54,381 nucleotides of DNA from Holtermannia corniformis (taxonomy: Eukaryota; Basidiomycota; Tremellomycetes; Holtermanniales). Numbering within the stretch: the first letter of the stretch is position 1; each line of letters begins with the position of its first letter. This document shows positions 42,901-54,381 of this stretch, in pieces. The translations under genes and the position numbers were made by a program. The stretch covers positions 106,676-161,056 of the forward strand of contig BCIJ01000021.1 of the NCBI GenBank assembly GCA_001599935.1, given 5' to 3'. Under the pieces are notes generated by a model. It made no database searches, had not been told where the DNA came from, and was given only the letters and a program-made list of their open reading frames with translations.

Positions 42901-43675
42901 GGTGGTCTAGAGTCACGACGAGCTGGCTGATGGCTGTGGTTGACAAGGTGATGCTAAGGACCCAGAGTGANTAGCGGCTATCCCGTTGAGCATCCCCATC
43001 ATCCATGCCATCCCGCGCGCAAGTCACAAGGTCTCCAATGGGGCCGTGCACAAACGAGGTCTAGCACATGAAACGCGCACCAACCGGTTCACCACAACCG
43101 GCGTGGCACCTGCCCCCCTCCCTTCCGCTTGACCTCGTCCAAGCCAGCGCACTCACCAGGTTTCTATACAGCGCTCACACGGGTAGAACAGTCGCCATCT
43201 GTGCTGCACGACGCTCCCTAAGTACCCACCGCTCGATCCCACTTCCGGTCCCTCCCGACCCGCCACTTCGGCCATGCTCGGTTCTACGCGCTCACCGTTT
43301 TCGAATCGCGTCCCGCACGGCCACCATGATTTCGAACCGTTCGGTCCTACGCGGTCACCTGCGTGCGGGAGGGAGGCAAGCGGGAGCCGCCATGGATGAG
43401 TCTATCGATACAGTCGCGAGAGCGCGTGACAGGCGTATCTGTTGCATAGCAACCGTCGTCAAGCAATATTAATGTATCACTATGTGTGCTTCCGACGTTC
43501 TGCACACTACTGGTCTCCCATCTCGCTAAACCTCTTGCGGTCGAGACTGTAGACCAGAGCAAAGGGACGAGCCCGTGATCGGACTCGGAAGGATGCGGTG
43601 ACACTGGTCCTCAGGAGCTCCTACACTCCCCGCCGCGCCCTCGACAGCTCACACGACCAGTCGTATAACCCAACA
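42901..43675. other. Intergenic region between PEPCK and the GNAT gene
   Basis: This is the divergent promoter region of two genes. It holds one undetermined base (42971) and CT-rich and pyrimidine-rich stretches around 43120-43320. A plus-strand frame at 43068-43472 is open but has a low-complexity composition and no motif. Regulated transcription is expected for PEPCK, but I cannot name a binding site. Confidence 0.45.
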
Positions 43676-44193
43676 ATGACAGTGCCGTCGCAACCGCATA
43701 CAGCGTCCACACCTCTTCCTGCGCATGTGACGATCCGGCGCGCGACCCCAAGGGATCTAAATGCCATCGTGGCGTTCATAGCAAGTATCGGGTGGCACAT
43801 CGCCAACACTGACACCTGCAGGCCAAACACAAGCTCAATCCCACCCCCGTCCCAACCCTGCTCCACTCTCCCCAATCCCAAATCCTTGTCGCCGAGTCCG
43901 GATCGACCGAGATCACAGCGCTCCAGATCGCAACGTTGACGCTGCCGACCGCTCTCACTATCCACCTACTGTTCGTAGCTCCGACTGAACGCAGGATAGG
44001 GATCGGTACCGCCTTGGTCGATTGTGCCGTCCGGTGGGCGAGGAACACGATCGGAAGGTGTCATCGACCTCGCTCGGGTTCGGGTTCGGGCGAAGAGTCG
44101 AGTCTGGGACAGTGGGAGCTCGACATCTTGGTTGATCGTGCTTGGGCACGGGGCGCCGTGGCGTTCTGGGCCGCCCAGGGCGTCGCGCTGTAG
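43676..44193 (+). CDS. GNAT-family N-acetyltransferase
   Basis: ATG 43676 starts MTVPSQPHTASTPLPAH, followed by VTIRRATPRDLNAI, the usual first strand and helix of a GNAT domain. A 61-nt intron joins AKHKLNPTPVPTLLHS and then ILVAESGSTEITAL. The acetyl-CoA-binding motif A is LLFVAPTERRIGIGTALVD (V-x-P-x-x-R-x-x-G-x-G). The C-terminal part is LDILVDRAWARGAVAFWAAQ with GVAL at the end (TAG 44193), the expected 'neighbour helix plus fused strand' of a GNAT. Total length is about 150 residues, so it is a single-domain enzyme. The substrate cannot be told. It lies head-to-head with PEPCK. Confidence 0.8.
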
Positions 44194-44368
44194 CTGATCA
44201 GAGGACCGTGTTGTAGAATCCTTGTTGTCATGTATCATCACTATCTCGGCTGTGAGTGGCTTTGCCGTGCGACATCTTGCCAGTATCCTTGATGCCAACC
44301 CGAACAGCTCTACGCATCGACAGACTTGACACCCATACTAACATTCTAATGGATACAACTCGACGCCA

Positions 44369-47300
44369 CTATGCACCAAACGGCACGGCCGGGGACGCCT
44401 CCCAATCGGTATTCGCAAGCTGCGTCCAGAAATCAGCACCATCGGTCCCATCCACAAACCCTTGCAGGTTCATCACGTCCGTCGCGGCCGGCAACGAGCC
44501 GCCATAGGCCCCGCTCAGCGGACCCAAGTGACCAAACGAGAACTGGGCTGATGGATCGTCCGTGGCCGGTTCGGGAAAGCCAGAGTTGCCAAACTGCACG
44601 CCGGCGTCGGTAAAGTTTTGGAGCACGTCGAGGCTGCCGACGTCGACGCTCGGCGCGAGGTCGAACAGCTGGGACGTGTACGGTCCGTCGAAAGAGGGTG
44701 GTGGGATCGATGGGTTGGCGGATGTAGGTGATGGCTCGAACAGCATGTTGCTTGGACCCGCACAAGTCGCGCCAGCAGGTGAGTTGTGCGACAGCCGGGG
44801 CAGCACGGTAGGTGGCGTCGGGTGATGCGGCGAAGAGCTGAGCGAGTCTCCAGCGGTAGCGTGATTCGGCGCGGGCAAGCTACTGCGCGCGTCCGACGTC
44901 GCATAACCGCCGCGAGCATAGTCGTCTCGCGAGCGCTTGTGACTGCCTGGGTAGCCATACGGGCTCTGAACATCGTTTGCGACGTATTTCTGTCGGGCGT
45001 AGGCTAGCTTCTCTTCCAAAGTCGGCGACGGGGGTGATGGCCGAGATGGCGGAAGGAAGCGTGACGTGAGCCTACATGTCGTCAATCATCTGCGAACCGT
45101 TCAAGATTGAATCGACTCACGGCGCGCCCTTTGGCTGCGCCACGTGCTTGTCTCTCGAGTGCAAGTGCTTGGTCCTCTTCGGTGGGTGGATGCCAGCGGC
45201 GGCATCAGCTCGGATCTGCGCCAGCTTCTGCTTGGCTTTCTCATCCACATCGCTCAAGAGTTCTTTGAGCTGGCGAGCACCAGGCCAGACGGGTTCAAGT
45301 GCTCGCAGTGACGCTACAAAGTCAGCTCAAAGCCGCTCATACGCCCACAGTACTTACCCTGCACCGACTGCACTTGGGCCCCAACCGCGTCAACGACAAC
45401 CTGGTCGCGGCACAGTACTTCGCACAGCAGCAAGATGGTCGCTGCACTCCAGACCATCTGACAGTAGATTGCCAGGTGATGCGTTGGTGGAACCATGACC
45501 TGCGTCGTCTTTGCGATATGGATCACGGACCGCGCGGCTTCCATGCAGTTTGTCAGCGATGGCGAGTCGGGCTGCGTATTGTGTTAGCTCAACCGTCCGT
45601 TCTGTGGATCCTCAACGTACTGGCGGCGTCATCGGCGGCAAGTTAGGGTTCGGAAGGAAAGCGCGATGAAGTGCAATCATGATGGTGAAGTAGCTTTGAC
45701 AGATCAGCCGCGGTCATTGATTCCAGGACGTACCTGTTACTCAGCACCGCACTCATCACTTGAATCGTCGGGATAGACGACGGGCTCTTGAACACGACGG
45801 GCTAGACTGATCAGCCCTTGCAGCAGAGCACAGGGAACGCTCTGGCAACCCACCACGTCCTGATCGAGCCACTGGCGAAGACACTTGTCCAAAGCGTTGA
45901 TCTGTGACTGCATCTGCTCCGCCTTGGCCGGGTTCGACAGCGAAGCCGTCAAATGGGGCTTGTACATGCTGCCACGCGAATCAGCCGTGACGGTGTCTTG
46001 TCAGACTACGAGCACTTGCCTCCGGTGCACCCTCCCCGCCCAGACGTATAGCTTGCAGAGCGCCACAAAGCCCGACATCCAAGAACCAAGAGTGTTCGGC
46101 CTCGGCGCAGGACTCGGTTCAGCAGACGAGCGACAGGAAGCGGCGACCGCGTCGAGTTCGGCGTCGTCCATGTCGAGAGGGAGCTGGATGTCGCAATCGA
46201 GATCATCGACGCTAAGGGGTCGGCCCAAGCTGATAGACACGATGCTGTGACAGTCAGTAAGCACAAGCTAGCGACAAGGAGACGGACCGATCAACACCAT
46301 AGACGGCCCACCAGATCCGCGCTCGCATCTGTTTTTCAGCAAATGGCATCTTCATCCGTAACGTTGAGCGCTGCGCGTGCTTCAGCACGACCAACCGACA
46401 CCGGCACAGTACCAAGCTGGCGCGTACGCAAACAAGTCAAGCGAGCGTACTCACATGCAGCCCAAGGTCCATCGCCAGCCGGATCGCCTGCCCAATACTC
46501 AACCAAGCCTTTGGCAGCGCATTGACACTAGCTTGAAACGCGGCCTTGAGCGTCATCTGCTGTACGATGGACAGATCGACATCGTCCGCCGCAATGTATT
46601 GCAAGATCTGCGCTCTGCCAGTCGTGCCATCAGCCATCGCTGGCCCGTGCACAGCCGACATACCGCTCAAACCAGACGATACCAGCTTCCGCTTCGCCAG
46701 GCTTGATCGTTTCTTGATCGTCTGGATCCACTTCGTCTTCCTCTGCGTTCGCGGGCGAGTGCTGTACCCCGCGCTCGCGCTCGGCCTGTTTAAGAGCTTT
46801 GAGGCGTTCACGATGCCATGCTTTACCAGCGACGATGACGCGTTCGCCGAGGGCAAAGACGGAGAAGACGACCGAGATGAACTACCGGTCGACCGTAAGT
46901 TTTGTGCGCTGCAGGGTGCAGGCGCGGGACTGACGGCTGCGTTCTTTTCTTCGTCTGAGCCTGCTGCGCGGCGAGCTGGGTGTGTGAGTATGTGCAATGC
47001 TGTAGGACAAGGAACCGCGGACGCACCCATCAAGTCTGCAAACTGGCGCCGGAACGCCGTCTCATGCAACAGAGGCAACGAAGGGTGGATCTCGACAAAG
47101 TAGGCATCGATCAACTTGTACGCGTACTCGTCGTCGGGATACTGCACGTCGGCAACCTGAAGCAGCCACGACTCAGCACGACAAGCGTTCGCATCACACT
47201 AGGCCAGAAACGTGTACAGAGCGTACGAGAGCGGGGAAAGAGGGGGACATACCGTCGGGAGGGCCTTTACGACGCCCGCACCGGCCACGGGCGCATAGTA

Positions 47301-48297
47301 TGGGTTCTGGATCTGAGCGCCGTCTCGGTCTCGTGGCGTCGAGTGGGGTTCACTCTCGTCGACGCTGATCCCGTCCACGGGCTCTGCACTGCCGACGCCA
47401 GGACCGGGCCCGGCTTGAAAGCTGTCCATGAGTGTTAGGGTCGAGCTGGTCCCGATCCAGCGCATGGTGCCGTTTGAATCGCGTGAAATGTGGCCAATGT
47501 CTTCGATCGGTGACTGGACAGGACCAGAGTCTGGATCGTGGCCGTCGTTGGTCGTGTCGGGGTGATGGAAGCGGGCGGCTAGATTAGGCATCGGAGGTGA
47601 CAGAACTCTGGGTGCAGTCCGTAGCGGTTGTGCAAGTTGAGGAGGTAGAGCGTTGCGCGATTCAAAGAGCTCCAGCATTGGCATCAGGCGCGTGTTGATG
47701 GCTTCGAGCGCCTGCGGGTGTGAGCTGGGCTGACAGCTTTGTAGTCGACTGACCTGCACACGCGTCTCGAGGCTTTGCACGTATTGGCGAGAGAAGGCTG
47801 CACTGCGCCAGGTCAGTAGCTGATACCTTTGCCGATGGACCACGCACCGGTCTCGTGTGGGCGGATATGTGCACTCGGTCCCTGTGAATCGTCAATAGCG
47901 TCCTTGGGAGCTACCCCACACACTGACCAGAGGCAAGACAGGCTTGACAGATTGGCTCCTTGCCCTCGACCGTTTGCAGGCCGTCATCACCTGGCGGCGG
48001 CAGACACTTGCTCTTGCGAGTCCTGCACGCACTGCACGCGCGCCAAGCCCGCAGGTTGGCCTGTGGCTCCGAGTGGGCACTGACGGGCGGCTTCTTGCCC
48101 TTTGGAGTTGCTGATGATGGCTTGGAGCCTGATGGGGCGGTGGTGAGCGGCGGTGGCCTTGCTGGCGGTTGATGGTAGCTCATCGGCGCTCTTGATCGCT
48201 GCCTCAGCGGCGGCAGAGGGGTAGCAAGCTGCTGCTGGAGAGAAGTGAAGGCGAGGTAAGGTGAAGGAGTGGGATAAGGACAATAGTGAGCTGCCAT
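44369..48297 (-). CDS. Zn2Cys6 fungal transcription factor with middle homology region
   Basis: ATG 48297 starts MAAHYCPYPTPSPYLA. The binuclear zinc cluster is complete once an intron is removed: CSACRTRKSKC, then CQACLASG joined to TECTYPP, giving C-x2-C-x6-C ... C-x2-C-x6-C. A linker with FSRQYVQSLETRVQ, the usual dimerisation helix, follows. A low-complexity region leads to MRWIGTSSTLTLMDSF. The fungal-specific transcription-factor domain contains KLIDAYFVEIHPSLPLLHET, LPKAWLSIGQAIRLAMDLGL and ISLGRPLSVDDLDCDIQLP. The C-terminus is Ser/Pro/Asp-rich (QSPYGYPGSHKRSRDDYARG) and ends at 44369, possibly an activation region. About ten short introns are visible. It is divergent from the MSC7-type dehydrogenase gene. 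The target genes are unknown. Confidence 0.9.
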
Positions 48298-48712
48298 CAC
48301 GACCGAGTTGAGCGATGCGTACCGTCCGAGGGCAAGAGACGGGAGCGAGCACGCTTTATCACTTTATCGATCTCGCGGAGTGTGCTCTCTCTCGTGTGCT
48401 CTCCGTTGACGACTGGCGAGCCGAGCAAAGGAGGACAGCAGGCGGTTGATTAAGGCTCAGCAAGAGGCTCAAGCCGACGGCGCCGTCGTCGTGGTCCCGT
48501 TGATGCTCCGTTGATGGTCGCTGGCTGACAGAGGGGCAACGGAGACGACTGCGCTGTCGAGGAGACGCGCTGCTGGTGTTGAAGCAGCAAAGGCGAGAGG
48601 AAGAACAAGACAGAAGGGTTGTTGGTCGCCGTCAGCGACTCGGTGATGAGTCCGAGAGCTCGGATGATGGGATGCACGGCTTGGACGACGACAACGGTAG
48701 CACCGAACGGGC
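48298..48712. other. Divergent promoter region (415 bp)
   Basis: This separates the Zn2Cys6 factor and the aldehyde dehydrogenase. Zn2Cys6 proteins often bind paired CGG or CCG triplets; scattered CGG and CCG words are present, but no clear inverted pair stands out. Nothing else is seen. Confidence 0.4.
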
Positions 48713-51200
48713 ATGGCCAGCTCGGCATGGCAAGCAAAGGCTGCAGATGCCCTGTATGAGCTGTTTGGGACATCGCCAGCAGCATACATCACACCAGAAC
48801 TCGCTGCCGGTCTCGTCGTGCTCTTGATCGCATCGCTCCCGACGCTGTTCAGCTGGGTACAGGTATGGTGGGCAGCAAGGGATGTCAGGACCTTTGACTG
48901 GCCAGCACCAGAGGTGAGCAAACGATGCTCTGGGCAGCATGCTGAACGATCAGGCTGCTTCGTCTACCTGGACTGCAAAAGTCATCACCGACCCGCACTT
49001 GCTCTCCCATCAAGACGATGCTTCTCTCCTGCCGAGCTCGTATCAGCAACACAGGCAGTACCTCACATGCTACGATCCTGCAACTGGCGTATGTAGGCGA
49101 TGCCTGCCTGAGCACAGACTGACACGAAGCAGTACCACCTCGAGACGCTGCAGCTCGCAACACCAGACGAGATCACCGCGAGCCTTCAGCGTGGATCGGT
49201 CGCACAGAAAGCATGGCGTACAACCTCGTTCGACCAACGCGAGCTATTCCTACGCAGCCTCAAGAGCTGGGTGCTGAGAGACATGGAGGCGATAATTGCC
49301 GTCGCTTGCAGGGACACTGGCAAGACGCGTGAGTGTCCTGACTTACAATCAGTGCCATCCCTCGAAGCTCACGCTGACGCTCACTCACAGGCGTCGATGC
49401 CGTGTTTGGCGAGATCCTCACAACCCTCAGCAAGATAGACTATCTCCTCGCCAACGCGCGCCACATCCTCCAACCCTCAACCCGGTCAACCCCACTCCTC
49501 CTCCTACACAAACGCTCCGCAGTCTACTATGAGCCTCTAGGCCTCATCGCCGCCCTCGTCTCATGGAACTACTCCATGCACAACGCGCTCAGTCCCATCT
49601 TGGCGGGGTTGATGGCGGGTAACGCTGTGGTGGTGAAATGCTCGGAACAGGTCGCGTGGAGCTCAAGCTGGTTCGTAGGCGGTGTGAAAGAGTGCTTGAA
49701 GGCGTGTGGCCTCGATCCAGAGGTTGTGCAGGTCGGTTCAAAGCGTTTGATTCGGCCGACGTGCTAATTGCCGTCCAGCTCGTCGTCTGCTTGCCGGAGA
49801 ATGCAGAGCTCGTCACCAAAAGCAAACTCGTGAAGCACATTACCTGTCAGTATTAGCCATGATCAGTCCGTGCCCTCGGCTGAACAATCATAGTCATTGG
49901 GTCTGAGCCCGTCGGTCGCAAAGTCAGTTCTTTGTCCGTCTGACGCCAGAGTGTCGATTGACACCGATAGGTCGCGCTTGCTGCAGCTGAAAACATTATT
50001 CCGACGTGTATCGAGCTCGGCGGAAAGGATCCATGTATACTGCTGCCAGGTGCTGATATAAAGTACTTTGCGAGTACCTTCATGCGTGGCGCCTTGTAAG
50101 TGCATGATTCGTCGCCCTCAGCCTCTGCTGACGGACTCCGCAGCCAAGCTGTAAGCTCATCAAAACCTGCAACCCTCCAATGAGACGCTGACACTCGCCC
50201 AGGCCGGGCAGAACTGCATCGGTCTCGAACGCTTCCTCGTCCATCGCTCGCAATACGATGCTTTCCTTACGCTTGTCCAGCCACGCGTTCAAGCACTCCG
50301 CTGTGGTCCCTCCCTAGCTCCCACTAGCTCCTCTCCATCCTCCACCATCGACGTCGGTTCCCTCATCTCACGTTCCTTCATCCCCCCTCTCCAACACAAT
50401 CTCGCCAAAGCCGTCGCCGCGGGAGCACGCATCCTCGCCGGCGGTCAACCCTTCAATCACCCTGAATACCCTCAAGGCGCATACTTCCAACCGACGCTGT
50501 TGGCCGACGTGACATTCGATATGGACATTGCGCAGAATGAGGTCTTTGCGCCCGTTATGGCCGTCATGCCGTTTGATGAGATTGACGAGGTCGTGGAGAG
50601 ATTGAATCGGGGACGGTATGGGCTTGGAGCGGCCGTCTTTGGCCGGGATCGAGCGGAATGCCGACGGGTTGCGGGCAAGCTTGAGTGCGGGATGGTTGCT
50701 ATCAACGAGTGAGTCGATGACTGTGAGCATTGGGACTTGGCTGACGCATTTCCCAGCTTTGTGCGTTGACAATTTTGCATCAGAGCTCGCGCACAAGGCT
50801 AATTCATCCCAGGGCGTGTTCTATCTAAACCAAGCCATGCCGTTTGGCGGCGTCAAAGCCAGTGGTTTCGGTCGCTTCGGTCGGTCACCTCCCGCATCCG
50901 TCACATGGGCTGACGACGCCCCTCAGGTGGACCTGAGGGTCTGCTATCGCTCACCTCAGCCAAAGCGATCACAGAAGACCGCTTCTTCGACTGGGTCAAG
51001 ACAAGCATCCCGCCCGCGCTCGGTGCGTACACTAGATCACCAACTTCGCGCTGCTGCCGTGCTGACGCGTTATAGACTACCCACTGCCTGCCGGCAACAA
51101 GAGCTGGGTATTTTTGCGCGGTTTGGTCGGGTTCGCATATGGCGAAACCCTTGTTGCCCGTGCAAAGGGCATACTGGGCCTTGTCAAAGGCAGTTTGTGA
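48713..51200 (+). CDS. MSC7: Membrane-anchored aldehyde dehydrogenase of the Msc7 family
   Basis: ATG 48713 starts MASSAWQAKAADALYELF. An N-terminal membrane segment follows (LAAGLVVLLIASLPTLFSWV), as in yeast Msc7, an ER-associated aldehyde dehydrogenase of unknown substrate. The catalytic domain shows AIIAVACRDTGKT, VFGEILTTLSKIDYLLANAR, VYYEPLGLIAALVSWNYSMH, AGNAVVVKCSEQVAWSS, IGSEPVGRK and CIELGGKDPCIL, and the nucleophile in AGQNCIGLERFLVH. NEVFAPVMAVMPF, QAMPFGGVKASGFGRFGG and a C-terminal segment ending GILGLVKGSL at TGA 51200 complete it. ELGGKDP and GQNCIGLER set this family apart from other ALDHs. About ten short introns are visible. Confidence 0.88.
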
Positions 51201-51286
51201 GCATCCGAGGCTGGTGGCATAGCATGGCATCGCACATCATGATAGACAAATGACAGAGATTATGTGGTGAACATGTGGTGATCAGA

Positions 51287-53203
51287 TCACTCGCGGGTCT
51301 CGCGGAAGAGCTTGTTCATAGAGTGCTTGGTTTTGAGAAGCAAGCGTTTGAATGCGCGGTCTTTGTGAGGAGGGGTGGTAGGACGAGACGGGGCAGTAGG
51401 GGGGGACGGAGGAGGGGGAGACGAAAGAGGAGGGGGAGACGGAGGAGTAGGTGGAGACGGAGGAGTAGAGGGGGACGGAGGCTGGGGCGGCGCTGAGCCA
51501 CCACGAGTGGCCGTATCAGCTGTGGTGGGTCTTGCTAGAGAACTAGCAAGACGGGCCGGCGAACTCGTGGGCCGGGGTACGATAGCAGCAGCAGAAGAAG
51601 TTGATGCAGCAGCAGCGGGAGTGGCAGTAGTGGCACGTCCGGGGGAACGCGCGAGCGGATCGGGAGGGGGAGGGGATGAGCCAGATGGGCGAGGTGGAGG
51701 TGTGTTGTCGACTTGAACGTAGGCCTTCTTTAGATTCAACATCTCAGAGATCACCTCTGCGACATCCTCGACCGCAACTGTTTCGCGAGACTTAGCCAGT
51801 GGTACTCGGTACGCCTATCGACTGGCTGCGCCCGTGCGGGGTGCAGCGACTCACCCTTGGCCTGCGCGCCTCCGATACTGGCAAACCTCAGGACTGGCGT
51901 CTGTACCATTGGAGTGCTTTGCGCGGTGGATGTCAAGCTGGCTACGTTTTTGTCAGCTACAGCATCCTGTTTGAATGTCAGCTGCGTACGCAGTGTGCGC
52001 AATGGCACGCACTGAGTCCATGTTACTCAGGCTTTGCCCAGGTCCGGATATGACGGATGCTTTGTCCCTGGGATGCAGCGGTACGCTACGGCGTCGCATC
52101 CGCAGCTCGGCCAGCTCGGCTCTCAGTGCACGAGCTTCCACTTCGTTCTCCGCCGACGACACTTGCCCCTCTTCCAGGCGTTGGAGCTGGCGCTCTGCGA
52201 CTAAAACCTCCAAGTCGATTTTCCAGATATAGCCGAAGTACTGTACAGGAAATGGCAGCATCGGAGTGATCTCGGTGATGCGCCCCGGTAGATTTCCGCC
52301 GTTTACCAGCTGCGTGAAGAAGTCTTCAGCTGACTGAAACTTCGGACAGCAAGTGGACGAACAATCTCTGCAAGGTCCACAGCCAGTTCGACGAAGCGCT
52401 TGCGAATGGTGACCGACATGCTCTGCGGCTCGCTGATGTCGAGACACATGTAATCAACAAAGCGAACCTCGATCCTGTCCAGGATCCCATGCTCTGCAAT
52501 GTACAAGCGGGCGTTGAAATCCTCGAGAAGAACGCAGTATCCTTTGTTAGATCTGGCCTAGCTTCAGCACCTGGGCCTTTGGAGAAGCAGGACACGCAAC
52601 TCACTCTGTACTGGCTAGCAACATACAAGTAGCGGCCTCCCTGGCCCGCTCATCAAGAGTCACCGGAAAGAGTGCTGACGCCGACGTGGCCAGGGGCTGT
52701 GGGGATGGAGGCGCGGCTAAGAAAGCCAAATGCCACTTCGAGGGATAAATCGTGATGCCCCCGGAGTCTGCATAGAGTGGCTTAGAGTTGTCACAGGAAG
52801 TCGGGCTAGACTCACCTTTGTATTTGGTGATGACCCTTGCGACAAAATCGACCGGTTTGAAGTCGTACGGGGTAACTTTGTACGTCCCGGGGTGCATCAG
52901 GTTCATGCCCAACCCGATCAATACATATTGGTCGTTGGACAGCCTTTGACCAGCCAAGCGCCGAACGACGTCCAGTAACATCCGGATATGCATTCTGGGC
53001 TCTTCATTCGATTCTGACTCCTGAGGCTTGGGTAGTCAGCACCCGGTCTCATGATCCACCATCCTACCAACATCGACCGTACCCGGCCACAGATCATTGT
53101 CCTTGATCAGTGGAGATTCTGCGTCTAGGAAGTCTGGCACTGCAGTTTCGAAGTCCGCGCTCAGCACGTATTTGCCGTCTTCAATGACCATGATCTTGTT
53201 CAT
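51287..53203 (-). CDS. Hypothetical protein with a proline-rich C-terminus
   Basis: ATG 53203 starts MNKIMVIEDGKYVLSADFE and continues PDFLDAESPLIKDNDLWPGT. Short introns join ESNEEPRMHIRMLLDVVRRL, YVLIGLGMNLMHPGTYKV, DSGGITIYPSKWHLAFLAA, YIAEHGILDRIEVRFVDYM and FFTQLVNGGNLPGRITEITP. A coiled-coil-like stretch follows (ERQLQRLEEGQVSSAENEVE and ALRAELAELRMRR). The last 150 residues are Pro/Ser/Thr-rich with PPSPSTPPSPPTPPSPPP repeats, then a basic end (DRAFKRLLLKTKHSMNKLF) and TGA at 51287. The first 300 residues look like a folded domain, but I do not recognise it. Exon joins in the middle were not all resolved. Confidence 0.6.
51380..51490 (+). repeat. Purine-rich GGAGAC/GGGGGA repeat
   Basis: The plus strand is almost purely G and A for about 100 bases, in imperfect repeats of GGAGGAGGGGGAGACG. 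On the minus strand it encodes the Pro/Ser repeat of the hypothetical protein. Confidence 0.8.
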
Positions 53204-54381
53204 CTTGTCGGTGGCGGTTGTTCAGAGAGAGGCGGCGGAGCCGCGTGCTCGAGGTATGTGCGCAAAGGATTTATTTTCCTTATTCGGCAGCGCTACAAAA
53301 CTCGGCCGAGGCAAGATATGTACATGGGAAGCGCAGGCCGTCGAGACTCGTGTATTGAGCAAAGCCTTCTGGGCTTCTGCCGGCCGTCTGGCTTGAAGTC
53401 GTTATGGTCATGTTATGTGATTTGATGGCTTCAGGGGTCATCACAGATCTGCACGACCGAGAAGACCATGCCCGTGCGTGCTCGAGCCCCTGGTCACAGG
53501 GAGCAATCCACAGAAGCGACAGCCTGGTCGGTGACAGCTACCATGGAGGTCGACTCGGGGGTGCCAATGGCGGACCCCGCGCGGGCGTCGCGAGCGGACG
53601 CAGACGCTTCAAAGGCTTCATCACCCCTCTTCCAGCTCGGTGACGTGATCAATCAGCCCCTCCCTCCGCACTACAGTGGCGCGCCGACTTAAGTTGACAG
53701 TGGCATTTTTGCGCAACTTTTGATAACTACTTTGCTTGATGTACTGATTTCTGTTGCATTTCAGAGTCTGAAAAGCTGCATACATCTGAACAAGACCACT
53801 TGAAAGACTCTGAGATGACTCAAGGCCCGTCAAACTGTGTTAATTGTGCGTTTGCTTACACCCGGTCAGGAATGGCAGGATAACAGAACGGTGCGCTTTT
53901 CAGCCACATTCTGGCATTGTATTATTGCACTGAGGTGATAGGATTGCTCTATTTAGTCTACGCGACCATTGTCCAGACTTATAGGCATCAGGCTTGCTTT
54001 GTTGCGGAGTGGTATGCTGATCTTTGCACAGAGAAGAATTTGGGCCAGTGTGCCACTTGGCTATACCGGTGCAGATCTGCAATACATATTGATCTCAGAG
54101 CTTCAGATTCAATGAGTTTGTGGATCACAAAGTACCCTTGCAGACTGCTAAGCTATACGGCCTGAATCGAGTGTATAGGCATCATTTGAGGTCTTCCTAC
54201 TGTTACGGGCCAGGCGGAGGGACAAGAGGGGTTAACGGAGGGGTTGGGGAATACGGGGATTGGCCGCGGCAGTGGCTGCGGCGGGGGACGTCTCGAACAA
54301 TTGTACAAGCTCGAGTCTTCGAGAGCTTTAATCATAGGTTCTAAGCAAAGGCTACCCTAAACTCCCGAGGCCGCTTCCTGG
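53204..54381. other. Window end, no supported gene; composition shift after about 53690
   Basis: 53204-53690 is ordinary intergenic or promoter sequence for the gene at 51287-53203. From about 53690 to 54200 the sequence becomes visibly richer in A and T. TGTTACGGGCCAGG at 54200 then opens a G-rich stretch. TGTTACGGGC resembles starts of some LTRs, but no partner, target duplication or coding frame is visible, so a mobile element at the edge is only possible. Confidence 0.35.

Noticed and set aside
43068..43472. Plus-strand frame of 134 codons between PEPCK and the GNAT gene.
   Set aside because: The translation has Arg/Pro/Ser low complexity typical of non-coding GC-rich DNA, with no motif and no splice partner.
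1..54381. tRNA or rRNA genes and CRISPR arrays.
   Set aside because: No cloverleaf with a GGTTCRANYCC-type T arm, no rRNA-like block and no regular spacer repeats were seen.

Overview
The window is nuclear DNA of a filamentous or yeast-like basidiomycete. Protein-coding genes are broken by many very short introns, mostly about 45-60 nt. These have GTRNGT-type donors and a conserved CTGAC branch site only 8-15 nt before the AG. The gene content fits: a mitochondrial methylmalonate-semialdehyde dehydrogenase (absent from budding yeast), fungal Zn2Cys6 and C2H2 regulators, a fungal-type tRNA ribosylphosphate transferase, an ATP-dependent PEPCK and a Ty1/copia retrotransposon. Subphylum is not settled from sequence alone; Pucciniomycotina is my guess.

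Layout. 1-2.7 kb is a repeat-rich edge: an LTR end, the 3' exons of an unrecognised gene, a cluster of GGATATCC palindromes, and three small minus-strand genes that look like tandem paralogs. 2.9-9.9 kb holds KU70 (-) and, divergently, methylmalonate-semialdehyde dehydrogenase (+). 10-18.5 kb is the most dynamic part. A C2H2 zinc-finger gene is followed by a decayed second copy (in-frame stop, 3' part missing). Between them sits a nest of retroelements: a solo LTR (family B) split by a complete copia element with identical 124-bp LTRs, which is itself interrupted by a further family-B insertion containing a 100-N assembly gap. 19-31.8 kb holds APC4, a four-helix membrane protein, a SNIP1/Pml1-type FHA protein, EMC2, a vezatin/Inp2-like membrane protein and an aminoglycoside-phosphotransferase-like kinase with a 24-nt microexon. 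32.4-34.4 kb encodes a protein joining a 5-hmdU-kinase-helical/aGPT-PPlase-like domain to a chromodomain. 34.7-53.2 kb holds a hypothetical protein, a glutaredoxin, ketopantoate hydroxymethyltransferase, RIT1, PEPCK, a GNAT, a Zn2Cys6 transcription factor divergent from an MSC7-type aldehyde dehydrogenase, and a proline-rich hypothetical protein. 53.2-54.4 kb has no gene I can support.

Most genes are unrelated housekeeping functions: DNA end joining, APC/C, pre-mRNA processing, the ER membrane complex, pantothenate synthesis, gluconeogenesis, valine catabolism and tRNA maturation. The most interesting observations are the chromodomain fusion to a DNA-base-hypermodification-type domain, the fully ordered retroelement nest with a half-tRNA primer site, the decayed zinc-finger duplicate at its edge, and the tandem small-protein family. 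Exon boundaries were read by eye and are firm only where coordinates are given.
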